From positions 37,418,215 to 37,482,214 of the forward strand of contig NC_067122.1 of assembly GCF_021347895.1 (NCBI RefSeq): a stretch of DNA of 64,000 nt, read 5' to 3'. Positions 1 to 10,360 of the stretch are shown here, piece after piece; position 1 is the first letter of the stretch; every line of letters begins with the position of its first letter. This DNA is from Acanthochromis polyacanthus. Lineage: Eukaryota > Chordata > Actinopteri > Pomacentridae. Both the position numbers and the translations under genes were made by a program. The notes beneath the pieces are model-generated. The model was not told where the DNA came from. It saw only the letters and a list, made by a program, of their open reading frames with translations, and did no database searches.

Positions 1-173
1 GTCTGTTGGTAAGGTGGTTCACATTTTGTTGTCAAGTACTGTATAAGTTTTCTAAATAGTGTTATGTACTGTTTAGTATTTTTCAGCTTTTGATGCAAAA
101 AAAAAATTAGATGCTGGTGATAATTTGTACAAAACTATAAATCTTTAAATACATAGCAGTGACTCAAAAGAAG

Positions 174-536
174 TACACTACCATTCAAAAGTTTGGGGTC
201 ACCCAGACAATCTCATGTTTTCCATGAAAACACACTTTCATTCATGTGCTAACATAACTGCACAAAGGTTTTCTCATCATCAATGAGCCTTTCAACACCA
301 TTAGCTAACACAATGTAGCATTAGAACACAGGAGTGATGGTTGCTGGAAATGTTCCTCTGTACCCCTATGGAGATATTCCATTAAAAATCAGTTCTTTGC
401 AGCTAGAATAGTCATTTACCACATTAACAATGTCTAGACTGGATTTCTGAATAATTTAATGTAATCTTCATTGGAAAAAAACTGCTTTTTTTAAAAGACC
501 ATTCTCAGTGGCTGCAAACTTTTGAACAGTAGTGTA
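174..536. mobile_element. Tc1/mariner-type miniature element (MITE) with TIRs
   Basis: The left end reads TACACTACCATTCAAAAGTT and the right end, reverse-complemented, reads TACACTACTGTTCAAAAGTT, so about 28 bp of near-perfect terminal inverted repeat bound a 363-bp element. Both ends carry TA, the duplication expected of Tc1/mariner transposition. There is no transposase-like frame inside, so it is non-autonomous. The end sequence matches my memory of a very common percomorph repeat. Only about 15 bp separate it from the next transposon remnant. Confidence 0.85.
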
Positions 537-551
537 AATAACATACAAAAG

Positions 552-911
552 TGCTGCAACATGAGGTGATGTTCTTGGATGTATGGCACAACAATGGGCC
601 TCAGGATCTCGTCACGGTATCTCTGTGCATTCAAAATGCCATCAATAAAATGCACCTGTGTTCTTCGTCCATAACAGATGCCTGCCCATACCATAACCTC
701 ACTGAATGTGGAGGTCCTGGGCTGGTGTGGTTACACGTGGTCTGCGGTTGTGAGGCTGGTTGGATGTACTGCCAAATTCTCTGAAACGCCTTTGGAGACG
801 GCTTATGGTAGAGAAATGAACATTCAATACACGAGCAACAGCTCTGGTTGACATTCCTGCTGTCAGCATGCCAATTGCACGCTCCGTCAAATCTTGCCAC
901 ATCTGTGGCAT
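552..911 (-). pseudogene. Tc1 transposase fragment (HTH plus part of DDE domain)
   Basis: From 911 downward the frame starts MPQMWQDLTERAIGML and continues through the paired-like DNA-binding region. This includes a segment reading [14 protein letters not shown], typical of the second helix-turn-helix, and ends with [14 protein letters not shown] different frame resumes with [18 protein letters not shown], which belongs to the RNase-H-like catalytic domain. An internal deletion of several hundred bases removed the first catalytic aspartate and the linker. The frame downstream of LMLQH enters unrelated sequence, so the DDE triad is incomplete and the product would be inactive. Confidence 0.8.
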
Positions 912-1210
912 TGTGCTGTGTGATAAAACTGCACCTTTCAGAGTGGCCTTTTATTGTGGGCAGTCTAAGGCACACCTGTGCACTAATCATGGTGTCTAAT
1001 CAGCATCTTGATATGGCACACCTGTGAGGTGGATGGATTATCTCAGCAAAGGAGAAGTGCTCACTATCACAGATTTAGACAGATTTGTGAACAATATTTG
1101 AGAGAAAAGGTGATATTGTGTTTGTGGAAAAAGTTTTACATCTTTGAGTTTATCTCATGAAAAATGGGAACAAAAACAAAAGTGTTGCGTTTATATTTTT
1201 GTTGAGTGTA
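552..1210 (-). mobile_element. Tc1-like DNA transposon, internally deleted and 3'-truncated
   Basis: Read on the minus strand, the element begins at 1210 with the terminal sequence TACACTCAACAAAAATATAA, followed by a leader of about 300 bp that matches the leader of a widespread fish Tc1 family. The transposase then starts near 911. The N-terminal helix-turn-helix part (about 66 residues) is intact and then jumps near 705-712 to a block from the catalytic domain, so the middle is missing. The copy stops near 552 before the second catalytic aspartate, and no opposite TIR is present. It cannot move by itself. Family assignment is from recalled motifs. Confidence 0.85.
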
Positions 1211-1811
1211 GTAATATCTCAGAGTGAGAAATTTACCCTAATAATAACAATAATTATATGAGCACACCTCTCTAAACTATCATCTAAAATGAATAAATAC
1301 ATAATAAATGAACAACACAGAACATCACTCATAATAAAGTTGAAATATTCTTCATCACAGTCAAGTGACATATGACCTGGTGGGAATGATGTGTTTTTGT
1401 CACCTTTGGTTCCATTTATTCCAAGTACTGAACGAGCAGTCATCCAGGTTTCATTTACATTTTTTCATCTAAAAAATGTTCATTCTGATGGAAACATTAC
1501 AGCCACAAAGCTTCACTCTACAGATGCAAAAAAGCAACTAATCATTTTAGTGAAATTATTGTCAGCTTTCCACATCATCTCACTCCATACAAACACTTAC
1601 TGCCTGATCTCTGCTGACTCCTAAACTTCAAAATATCAGCCAGGCTACAAGAATACTTTTGATCCAAACATGTCCCACCTACAGGGAATTTTTCTCAGAT
1701 TGGTTTGGACAAAGTTCCACACTTTTTTTATTAGAAATCAAAAAACATCATGTTTTGCACTCACTGAGCCGTAAACTTGTTTCCATGCTGCTGCTGCTTT
1801 CATAGTCTGTT
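1211..1811. other. Unassigned single-copy-looking DNA
   Basis: AT-rich sequence with only short open frames (under 80 codons) that carry no recognisable domain. No terminal repeats or repeat family was recognised. Confidence 0.5.
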
Positions 1812-1818
1812 TGTGTGT

Positions 1819-1849
<31 letters not shown>
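1812..1849. repeat. (TG)n microsatellite, interrupted
   Basis: TG dinucleotide tract with two CG interruptions, about 38 bp. Confidence 0.95.
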
Positions 1850-2068
1850 CTTTTCCTTATTTCAATTTGGCATCCTCAACTTTTCAACTTGCTCCATTTG
1901 GAAGGCGAGGTCCACTTTCGGCTTGCATTTTAAATGATTTTTAAAGTGAAAGAGCAGCTGTACTCTGTATGTGTGGGCACTAATAAGTCGATGAGGGCAA
2001 GAACATCTTGTCTACCTTTATGGTTTTAAGGATAGGCATGCAGGTGTGTGCCCTCCTCTTCTCGTTGT

Positions 2069-2150
2069 TTTTTCCCTGACAGCCAAAAACACCTTTAGTG
2101 AATAAAACATCAGGTATAAAGCCTCGGTACATAATGCAATCTGATGGCCC
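2069..2150. repeat. Unidentified ~80-bp repeated noncoding sequence, copy A
   Basis: This stretch aligns without gaps to 4247-4328. Counting by eye from TGACAG (2077 here, 4255 there), 59 of 73 positions match, about 81%. Mismatches fall evenly over the three codon positions, so the likeness is not a coding signal, although a minus-strand frame passes through both copies. The core contains AATAAAACATCA with A/T-rich homeodomain-like sites. It is either an old local duplication of a noncoding element or two copies of a dispersed family I do not know. Confidence 0.6.
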
Positions 2151-2382
2151 CGGCAGTCTGTAATGTTTGGGGCTTCAGATGGCTGCTGGTGGGTTTGTGC
2201 AGGAGGATGAGCCAAGCATACATCACATACAGCGATAGCCTGAGAAGAGTATATCAGGTGAACAAAAAGTGTATAATGATGTTATTATGTCAAGCCTATC
2301 ATGCTTTAGATTTCTCCTATTGAAGCTGTGGCAGTTCCTTACATGGTTACAAAGAGTTTCTTAGTCAGGTCACCAGCTCATC

Positions 2383-2515
2383 AGCTCATCCATCCATCCA
2401 TCCATCCATCCATTCATTGTCTATACACCGCTTCATGCTCATTAGGGTCATGGGGGGCTGGAGTCTATCCCAGCTGACTTCGGGTGAAGACAGGGGACAC
2501 CCTGTACAGGTCACC
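2383..2515 (-). mobile_element. tRNA-derived SINE copy 1, 3' part (split)
   Basis: The CATC-rich start is the inverted (GATG)n-like SINE tail. It runs into CTATACACCGCTTCATGCTC and CCCAGCTGACTTCGGGTGAA, both diagnostic segments of the same family as the well-preserved copy at 25401. The SINE sequence stops after GGACACCCTGTACAGGTCACC and resumes near 3009, so about 490 bp of other DNA split it. Confidence 0.8.
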
Positions 2516-3008
2516 CATCACCACCAAATATTTAATATTCAGGCACATATCAACAAATAATCACATAATTCATCTTGTTGAAGCAACACTCTCTACAGCT
2601 CAAGTGTATTCACTCAGGAGAATTCTAAAAACGAGTAGTTTAGGCAGCAGCATCCTTATATGTTGAGTTTCGGGGTAAAATCAAAACAGCCAAGTAGGCA
2701 GTTTGGTTGACGTCATGGTCATGCCTTAAGCTCACAAATTGTCAAATACATATTTCTCAAGCACGATAAATGGCAGATATGATCGAGACACGATAAAACA
2801 CTTTCTGGTGGAGCAACATGATATACACGAGTATCAAATTAAAAGCTTGGAAATGAGACAAAATGAATTTATAAATGGCATCAGTTATAGCAACTCCAAA
2901 GCTGCATTTAAAGCGAGGCTAAACAAAAAAACACTCATTTTAATAACAGCATTAATAATCTGCAATCCTGCATTTAGCAAGATACATGCAAAAAGGTGGG
3001 AATACAAA
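2516..3008. other. ~490-bp insertion inside SINE copy 1
   Basis: DNA unrelated to the SINE sits exactly between two SINE segments that are adjacent in the other copies. It is AT-rich and has no obvious inverted ends or poly-A. I could not assign it to a transposon family. It contains a 110-codon plus-strand frame beginning at 2739 with no recognised domain, which I regard as chance. Either this is an unrecognised element or part of the junction has decayed. Confidence 0.5.
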
Positions 3009-3251
3009 TTCTGCAGGGCTACACATAGAGACAAACATTCATACCCGCATTCACAACTATGGACAATTTAGAATTACCGATGAACCTCAACATGTTTTTG
3101 GACTGTGGGAAGAAGTTGGAGAACCCAGAGAAAACCCGCGTATGCACAGGGAGAGCATGCAAACTCCATACAGAAAGATCCTGGAAGGTGGGGATGTGAC
3201 CTGGGGATCTTCTAGCTGCAAGGCTAAAATGCTAACCACCAGAACACTGTG
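3009..3251 (-). mobile_element. tRNA-derived SINE copy 1, 5' part (split)
   Basis: Continuation of the SINE from 2515. It carries GGGCTACACATAGAGACA, TTTTTGGACTGTGGGAAGAA, GCATGCAAACTCCATACAGA and, at the tRNA-like end, the degenerate inverted A box TGCTAACCACCAG (3229-3241). Orientation is minus, as for the 3' part. Confidence 0.8.
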
Positions 3252-4246
3252 AACTGATTCAATCCAGAAGAAAATGGGCGATGATGACTTTGATATGTAA
3301 AATATGTGCCAAGCTCCATTTCTGCTCTTTCCTGTGATAGGATATGAACATGCAAGGCGTCGCTCACATATTAAGATCTCTAGATATTATCATATCTGTG
3401 CAATGATGAGTTCATGGGTAATTCAAACAAGAGGAATGACATGCATGACTGGATGTGGTGTAAATTTAATCTGATTTTTTATCACCTAATCGCACAGACA
3501 AGCGACTGGAACTGTTGGACAGGTCAAGTCATATAGATTAGCTTGATATGTGCTTCTCTTCACTGTAATAAATACTTAAATAGTGATTCTAACAGGAAGA
3601 AAGGATGTGAATTTGGATGTAAAGGTGGTTATGAAACACCACTGACAGGATCACCGACAGCAACTAAATGAAAGTGGACTGGCAAAATGGCGATTTCATG
3701 TTTGTGGAAAAGCTGCATGAACAACAACAAGGTCTGCTTTCAGCCACTGAGGAACTGCTTTCTCCCACATGCCATGAAAGCACCTACAAACTTCTTTACA
3801 ACATCAGTGGAGCGTGACGTTCAGCGAGTGTGTTCATAAGCACTCAGTTTTGCACATAAAAGCTAATATTCCTCTAAAGTCTTGCACAGGCTAATCTGTT
3901 TACATGTGAATTTTCATATCCCAGTTATACATAAATACACCAAATATTATTACCATGCAAACAAGGCTTAAGGCGGGGGTGAAAATAAACAGTAAATGGG
4001 ACGAGGTGTAAACATGCCCCAGTATTAAAATAACTATTTTCCATCTATCTTGTTCAGGTTTGTCATAATTTGGTTTTGAATGTTGTTACGGGGTGGGCGG
4101 AGGTGTGCTAAGACGCAGCTTTTATTGGGTGGAAATAATCCATCCTGACTTTGGAAGTCAGTGTGCAGTCAGTGAGGTCAATTGCCTCAGACTGAAACAT
4201 TGTGCAGGTCATTTAAATACCTCGGACCATCTTTGAATGTGTGTGG
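3252..4246. other. Unassigned noncoding DNA
   Basis: No frame above 60 codons and no recognised repeat. The part around 4115-4190 is less AT-rich and contains TTATTGGGTGG (inverted CCAAT). It leads directly into copy B of the duplicated sequence, so it could be part of a regulatory block, but this is inference only. Confidence 0.4.
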
Positions 4247-4328
4247 TTTTTCCTTGACAGCTAAAAACACGGTTAATGAATAAAACATCATCTGTGAAGC
4301 TTCGTGACATAATCCCATCTGAAGGTGC
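4247..4328. repeat. Unidentified ~80-bp repeated noncoding sequence, copy B
   Basis: Ungapped partner of 2069-2150 in the same orientation, offset about 2,178 bp, with about 81% identity by eye. The conserved part runs from the pyrimidine-rich TTTTTCC-TGACAG, which resembles a splice acceptor, through AATAAAACATCA to ATCTGA-GG. The flanks do not align beyond short words. Confidence 0.6.
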
Positions 4329-4788
4329 CGACCACCAGCCGAGCTGCTATTCTCTGGTGATGGACTTTTCAATTGCGGCGTAGGCCGTGTGTGGGCACAT
4401 CTGTCCAGCAGCAAAAGACGAAAAAACCTTCATCATCCACTAAAAGAATCCTAATGCACCAGAACACTGTGACAGAAGTGTTCAGGCATGATTATTTCCT
4501 GTTATTTTTAAGCTTCTTGCTCAAATTTATGCATATTTCTTGCAATGTTCATGCAGTGATCATATTTCCTGCAGCACTTGAAGGCAGCGTGTGCAGAGCT
4601 TTATGAGACTTTGAGGTGAAATTGTGTCAGACTCACTAAAAGGCTTCTCATAAGGCCTCGCTGCAATTGACTGAGTGTGTATGCATGTGTGCGCTAAAAA
4701 TACATGAACTCAGTCGGACAGTTTTGTCTTGTGTCACTCTTCTGGAAATAGCTTAGAGGGTGGAGGGAGAGCAGGTTGATGTAGAGAG

Positions 4789-4925
4789 GATGGATGGATG
4801 GATGGATGAATGAATGAATGAGAAGTGGGAGGAGATACAGAACAGAGAGAGAGAGAGCATATAAAACATGGAGGAGAGAAGAGAGCGAGAGAGCAAAGAT
4901 AGAAACAAAAAGATAGAGAGAGACC
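4789..4925. repeat. (GGAT/GAAT)n followed by GA-rich low-complexity DNA
   Basis: Tetranucleotide repeats GGAT then GAAT at about 4789-4819 are followed by purine-rich GAGA tracts to about 4925. Confidence 0.85.
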
Positions 4926-4987
4926 CTCTGGCCTGTTCTAGTTCTTCTTGTTTTGGAGTGGTTTAATGGCTGCCACAAAACACCCAG

Positions 4988-4992
<5 letters not shown>

Positions 4993-5063
<71 letters not shown>
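4993..5063. repeat. (CA)n microsatellite
   Basis: About 35 uninterrupted CA units. Long TH/VC-repeat frames across it are artefacts. Confidence 0.98.
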
Positions 5064-5065
<2 letters not shown>

Positions 5066-5698
5066 TCTGGACTAGACAACTCACTGACCATGCATCTTAT
5101 GCTGCGTTTAAGTGTTGTTGGAAATATTGCTGTAACAAATCAACTGAGCACCAACAGCATGTGAAAGTGGCAAAACGACGGAAAACAACTTACGTGGTCT
5201 GACATAAAAGGTTTTTTGTAATTGCACCATAGACATAGCACCAAATAAAATAAAAAAAAATCTAATGTTACCGTGGTAGGATTTGCTTTAGTTCCAATGA
5301 AAACTCTAACTGTGAGACGATTTCTGAACTGAGACATGGCTGAAACTTTAAAGACTCATCCTGTGCTGTTCTGAGAATCACAAGAAAATTATTTAATTCT
5401 TTTAGCAAACACAATTTTTGTATTTGATGGTACAAAGAGAAAGCAAAGTGACTGAGAGAAAATGAAATATCTACTCAGAGACACATACCGCCCCAAATCG
5501 AGAGAAAGATATTTTTCACTCTACATTTGATTCCTTCTGGGTCTCTTTGTTACCGACAATGCAATTCGATCACTGATAATTCAGGTAGATATGTTGGTGT
5601 GTCATGCTAGTGATTCCTCACGTAGCCTTCAGCCGGTAGACTCAAGGAGTAAGTAAGTAAGGAGAAGGCTGCAGAGGTCTCCAGTCCCCTGACTTTTT
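5064..5698. other. Unassigned noncoding DNA
   Basis: AT-rich, short frames only, no recognised repeat. Confidence 0.5.
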
Positions 5699-6347
5699 AC
5701 TCTGCCAAAAAGGCGGAATTATGTGTCAATTGGTGTATGTTTGTCCATCTGTTTGTCGGTCTGTCCGTTCACAACATGACTCAAAAACGGACGAACAGAT
5801 GTTGGTGAAATTTTCAGGGAAGTTCAGAAATGAGACAAGGACCAACTGATTAGATTTTGGCAGTGATGCAGCTTATAATCTGGATCCACGGATTTGTTAA
5901 AGATTCTGTGTCATTGCAAGATAGCGGCATGGCGTCACTGTAACTATGAAAACAAGTGAACACCATTTCAGCTGCCTGCTAACGATCACATGATTTTGAT
6001 CCTACTACAAATCCACCGCTGCGGCCTTACTGGAACTTATCCGTTGGAAATCACACAAGGAACAGTTGATCAAATTGTGGGAGTGTTTATGAGTCCCATC
6101 AATTCCTGCTGCCTGCAACATATTTAGATCATGCGATTCGATATCCGTACATAACGTACACATGTATAACACACATCTGTGCTCAGCGCAAAGTCATTTT
6201 GTTTGTGGGTACGTCTGTATGAAATGGCCACAGCCTATATTGCCGTGATTTCTGCCACAGTTTTTTCTAAGTTTCAGTCGTCGGAAATGATGAAATGACT
6301 GAGTAGCCTCGGCAGAATACTGCACTCTCTGAGTGCTTTTCTTGTTA
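5699..6347 (+). mobile_element. Dispersed repeat with imperfect inverted ends, copy 1
   Basis: The left end ACTCTGCCAAAAAGGCGG and the right end (reverse-complemented GTATTCTGCCGAGGCTACTC) form an imperfect inverted pair. Internal landmarks CAAAAACGGACGAACAGAT, TTTTGGCAGTGATGC and AAGATAGCGGCATGGCGTCA recur at 45908-46292 in the opposite orientation. I recognise it as a common fish repeat but do not know its class. The inverted ends suggest a non-autonomous DNA element. It encodes nothing recognisable. Confidence 0.7.
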
Positions 6348-6689
6348 TATATGTTTTCATTTTCAATAATACCCTATAATTTCATCTCCTTGTAGAAGTT
6401 TCCATTTTTAGTGGTGGAAACTAAAATCACTTCTGAAGGAGATTCAAATGACCAACCTATGCATAGGAGACTCACTGCAAACAATTCATGCATCTAACTC
6501 TGTGTTACAGTTTATAATTTTATGTCTTTGAGAACAGTCTCAGTGGTTTTTTGCTCATTCTCCAACAACTATGTCAAAGCTGCTCAGAGTTACTGTCAGT
6601 TGACATGTGACATGTCCTGCTGCTGCTTGATGATAACATTCAGATCGTGATATATGGGCTGAACCACAAACAACACATGCCACCACACC
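6348..6689. other. Unassigned noncoding DNA
   Basis: No frame or repeat of note. Confidence 0.5.
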
Positions 6690-7053
6690 AACCATCCATT
6701 ATCTATGCATCGTTTCATCCTCATTTGGGTCCTATGGGGGCTGGACTCTATCCCAGCTGGCTTGGGGTGAAGGCAGGGGACACCTGGACAGGTCACCAGT
6801 CTGTCACAGGGCTACACATAGAGACAGACAATCACACTCACATTCACATCTACCAGCAATTTAGAATAATCAATTGGCCTCAGCATATTTTTGGACTGTG
6901 GGAGGAAGCTGGAGTACCCAGAGAAAATCCATGCATGCACAGGGAGAACATGCAAACTCCATGCAGAAAGATCCTGGGAAAGCCGTGACGTGAACCTGTG
7001 ATCTTCTCGCTGCAAGACAAAAGTGATAATCACCAATCCACTGTGCAGCCCCA
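6690..7053 (-). mobile_element. tRNA-derived SINE copy 2, near full length
   Basis: Minus-strand copy of about 365 bp. It runs from CCATCCATTATCTATGCATC, the inverted tail, to ATCCACTGTGCAGCCCC, the inverted 5' head. All landmarks of the 25401 copy are present in inverse order, including TATCCCAGCTGGCTTGGGGT, CAGGTCACCAGTCTGTCACA and ATGCAAACTCCATGCAGA. The tRNA-like A and B boxes are decayed, so pol III activity is unlikely. Confidence 0.85.
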
Positions 7054-10000
7054 CAACAACCACTAAAATCTAAAAGCTGTCATCCTAAAGATTCCTTCAA
7101 ATCCTGCTTAAAGTCAGTTTTAAAAAGTTAACTGCAGAATATAAACACACTGAATGGAGTCAAAATAGTTCCTTTATACAACATGCACAATTGTCCTACT
7201 GACATAGTTTCCTATTAAAATAAGATGAATATCTGCCTGACTGGATTACACCAGAGGCAAACGAGAAGATATTTTTCTCTGTAATTTGTTTGAACAAACT
7301 CTTTAAACCAGCTATAGAAGGATGTGGACTCAGAACAATGAATAACGTGTGCTCATGTCAGTGATGGTTTACTTTATGTTGACAAATGACTGGAAACCAA
7401 TGTTTTCCCCAAATTTTCATTCATCACTACATTGCTGGTTCAGAGAACTGCAGAGCAAGTACATTTCATGATAAGATAAATAGTAGATGTGACATTTAGA
7501 TGGCAACAAATATGGAAGCTGAATCAACAACTCAGTAAATGTCACTCTTTTAGTTGCTGCACATAAACTGCACCTTTTGGCCATTGAGACAAAATATCAC
7601 ATGTGCAGTATGTTTTCTGCTCACCCCTCTGCAGGTAATAAAACAGTAGCAGGCCCACATTTTGTAAGAGTAATGCTTGTTTCAGTAGTGAATTGTAACA
7701 ACACAGCGATGCAACTGACCTCTCTTACACCTCCACCCACTGGAAGTTAACTTCTCATCCATTCCTCACAGAGATGAGGGATGTTAGAGTCTCAGCATCG
7801 GACAGAGGAATAGATAGCTCCATAAAGAGTGAAAGATTTGCAGCCCAGGCCAGCGTATCTTGGTGTGTATGTGGGTTTGATGTGGTGGGGACAGAGTTTA
7901 TGAACCTATAAAGTCTTCAGGGAAAAAAAATCGCAAAATGCTATGAGGTTAAACGGCAAATAGAAGGAAAGAAAGAGTGAGGAAGAGAAGAGCTATGAGG
8001 TTTGTTTCAAGACAGAGATGACTGGACTGAATGGAGTCTCTATTTCTATGCAGATGTTTCTGCTGCTTTTTGTACTTTGGTTAAGTGTTTTTCTCTCCAT
8101 CCACTTCCTAAAAGCCACTGGGTATCATGTGCATCATGTTTTACATTTCAGTCGTGTTATTTTCTAAATATATAGAATATGCACTGGTTAGATTGGATGA
8201 GGAGTGGCAGCTTAGTTAATGCTCTGAACTCTAAGAGCATTTCTGACTGTGATTGGATCCTGTGGGTTAATTTTTCACTGCAGTATGAAATCCTGCATCT
8301 CAATTAAAACAGAACAAAGTATAAGTAGAAAAAACTCAAATGTGTCTTTTATGCAGCATGAAACAGTTGAAATATTTATTGCTTTATTTAAAAAAAAATA
8401 AAGTTAGTTATTTTGTGTGAGCTATGGTCCACAGTAGGACCAAGAAGGTTCAATAAATAACCAGAGAATAGAATTTCACTTCCATGGAGATGACCTCCTT
8501 TTGTCCGAATTGCTGCCATCAGAAGAGTCTGGCTTACACTTGGTAGTCATAATGAAGGACAAAAAGTTAGCAAATGTAGCACAATCCAAGGTGACGTACA
8601 ACAGTCGAATGTAAACAAAGCCGTCTTATAGCACCACGTGACGACGTATTCATTCACTCTGCTCACCAACTAGTTCCATGTAACCAGTTCCGACGTAGCG
8701 ACGAAGCGCTGTAGTTCGAGCACATTGTATAACAAGAATCTTTACATGATCTGGTGCAAACTAATTATTTCGTGTGACTTTTTAAATGAGACATAAAAAT
8801 GAAGTGATTTTGATTAATTGTATTTCTTCACAAACTGTTAGAAAGTTGAAAATCCTTTGATTTTTTTTTTCCATTTGTAATTGCAGCAATTTTAATAAAG
8901 ATTATTCGTATTTTGAATTGGCCAGCAACTGGTGGGTTTACGTCACTCTCTGGTGATTGATTAAATCTGTAAAATCCAAAGTTACATATTTAGAAGTTAT
9001 TGCATTTAAATATTTCTTTCTTAAAATTTTAAGAGTCCCTCTTAAGGCTGCTTAGCTGTCAGTGCACACTTGCTTAATTAAGAATATACTGATCTATGGA
9101 ATCCCTCCTTCTCTTAGGCGTTGCAGCTTGAGCACACCAGCACACCTATGACTTTGTTAAATTACTTTACGTTATACAATGGCAAGTTGCAATATTGGAG
9201 AAATTCTGCCATACATGTTCAAGCTGGAAACCAATTGTGAAGATGAATAATAAAATACAAACCTCCATCCCACCAGCAAACAAAAGTGATTTCTTAAGGT
9301 TGTTCTATCTTAAACCCTGGAAGTTGGAATCAGTGTTTTTGAGACCACCATCACTGCATTTTCAAGCTAGAAATACTTAGTCATGGAGTTTAAGGTTTAT
9401 TTTATTCACAATGTGTCTTCTAGCATATAAAAAAAACACCATATGGGCATGTTAACAAGGTAAAACTGTGGACTTTCACAGGAGAAGGTCTTTAAAAATG
9501 ACAAAATGAACATCCTCTTCCACCTTTTAACAAAACCATTAACTTCTAGTGAGAATTTCACTCTTTGGATTCAATGTCACTCAGTATAATCATGAGACTA
9601 TTGAGCTAAAAGTTTGACTCAATCCCAGCAGTGCCTCATTGTACAATAATGAATTATGAGGACACTGCACTGAAAGAAAATATAGAAAAAAAAGTATGAA
9701 AAGCAACATTCTGACATGACTTTCTACTTTTTTAATGTAACATCTAGAAAATTCAAAGGCTCCTTTGAAACATTATAGCTCATTAAAATAAATCTGCCCA
9801 AACTGAGGAACACTTGAAGAATCCTTGCCTTTTACTGTGTTTGATCATCAGTTACAAAGTAGCTCGCATTAGCTGTTTTAAAAGTTGTTGTTTTTTTTTT
9901 TTTCAAAGGAAAACTCTAGTTCCCAAAGGTCTCTTTGCCTAACAGCTTCTTCCATTGAGGTGTAACTAGGAGCTTTAAAAGTTTAACATTAAAATTACCA

Positions 10001-10283
10001 TCTCAAACTGGGAACACCGCTCTGTCTAAAACAGAGAATTATGAAGAAAGAAGGTAGTAGTCACTTAATTTAAGAAAACCACCAAAGGAAACAGATTGTG
10101 CGGTTGTAAATACCGATGATAAATTTCACGGGCAGGTCTTTGGCTCCGGGTTCAGTTGTGTAAACACAAGAACGAGCAAACAACAGCGCAAGCAACAACT
10201 AAAGCAACAGCTCAGACAGAGTGAGCTCCTCATTAATATTCAGGACACAGGTGGAGGACAGCAGCCTGACACACTGTGGGGGT

Positions 10284-10286
<3 letters not shown>
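7054..10286. other. Unassigned noncoding DNA
   Basis: About 3.2 kb with no recognised gene or repeat. Frames are under 65 codons. A small CpG-richer patch around 8590-8720 (several ACG/CGACG words) stands out from the AT-rich surroundings, but I could not assign it. Poly-A/T runs at about 8863-8870 and 9891-9903 may mark old retroposon tails. Confidence 0.45.

Positions 10287-10358
<72 letters not shown>
10287..10358. repeat. (AC)n microsatellite
   Basis: 36 uninterrupted AC units. Confidence 0.98.

Positions 10359-10360
<2 letters not shown>

Noticed and set aside
631..990. 119-codon minus-strand frame as a separate gene
   Set aside because: It is an out-of-frame shadow of the Tc1 transposase remnant.
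2018..4414. The duplicated ~80-bp sequence as a duplicated coding exon (minus-strand frames share FYSL-VFLAV-EK)
   Set aside because: Mismatches between the copies are spread evenly over codon positions. An ungapped nucleotide repeat will look conserved in any frame.
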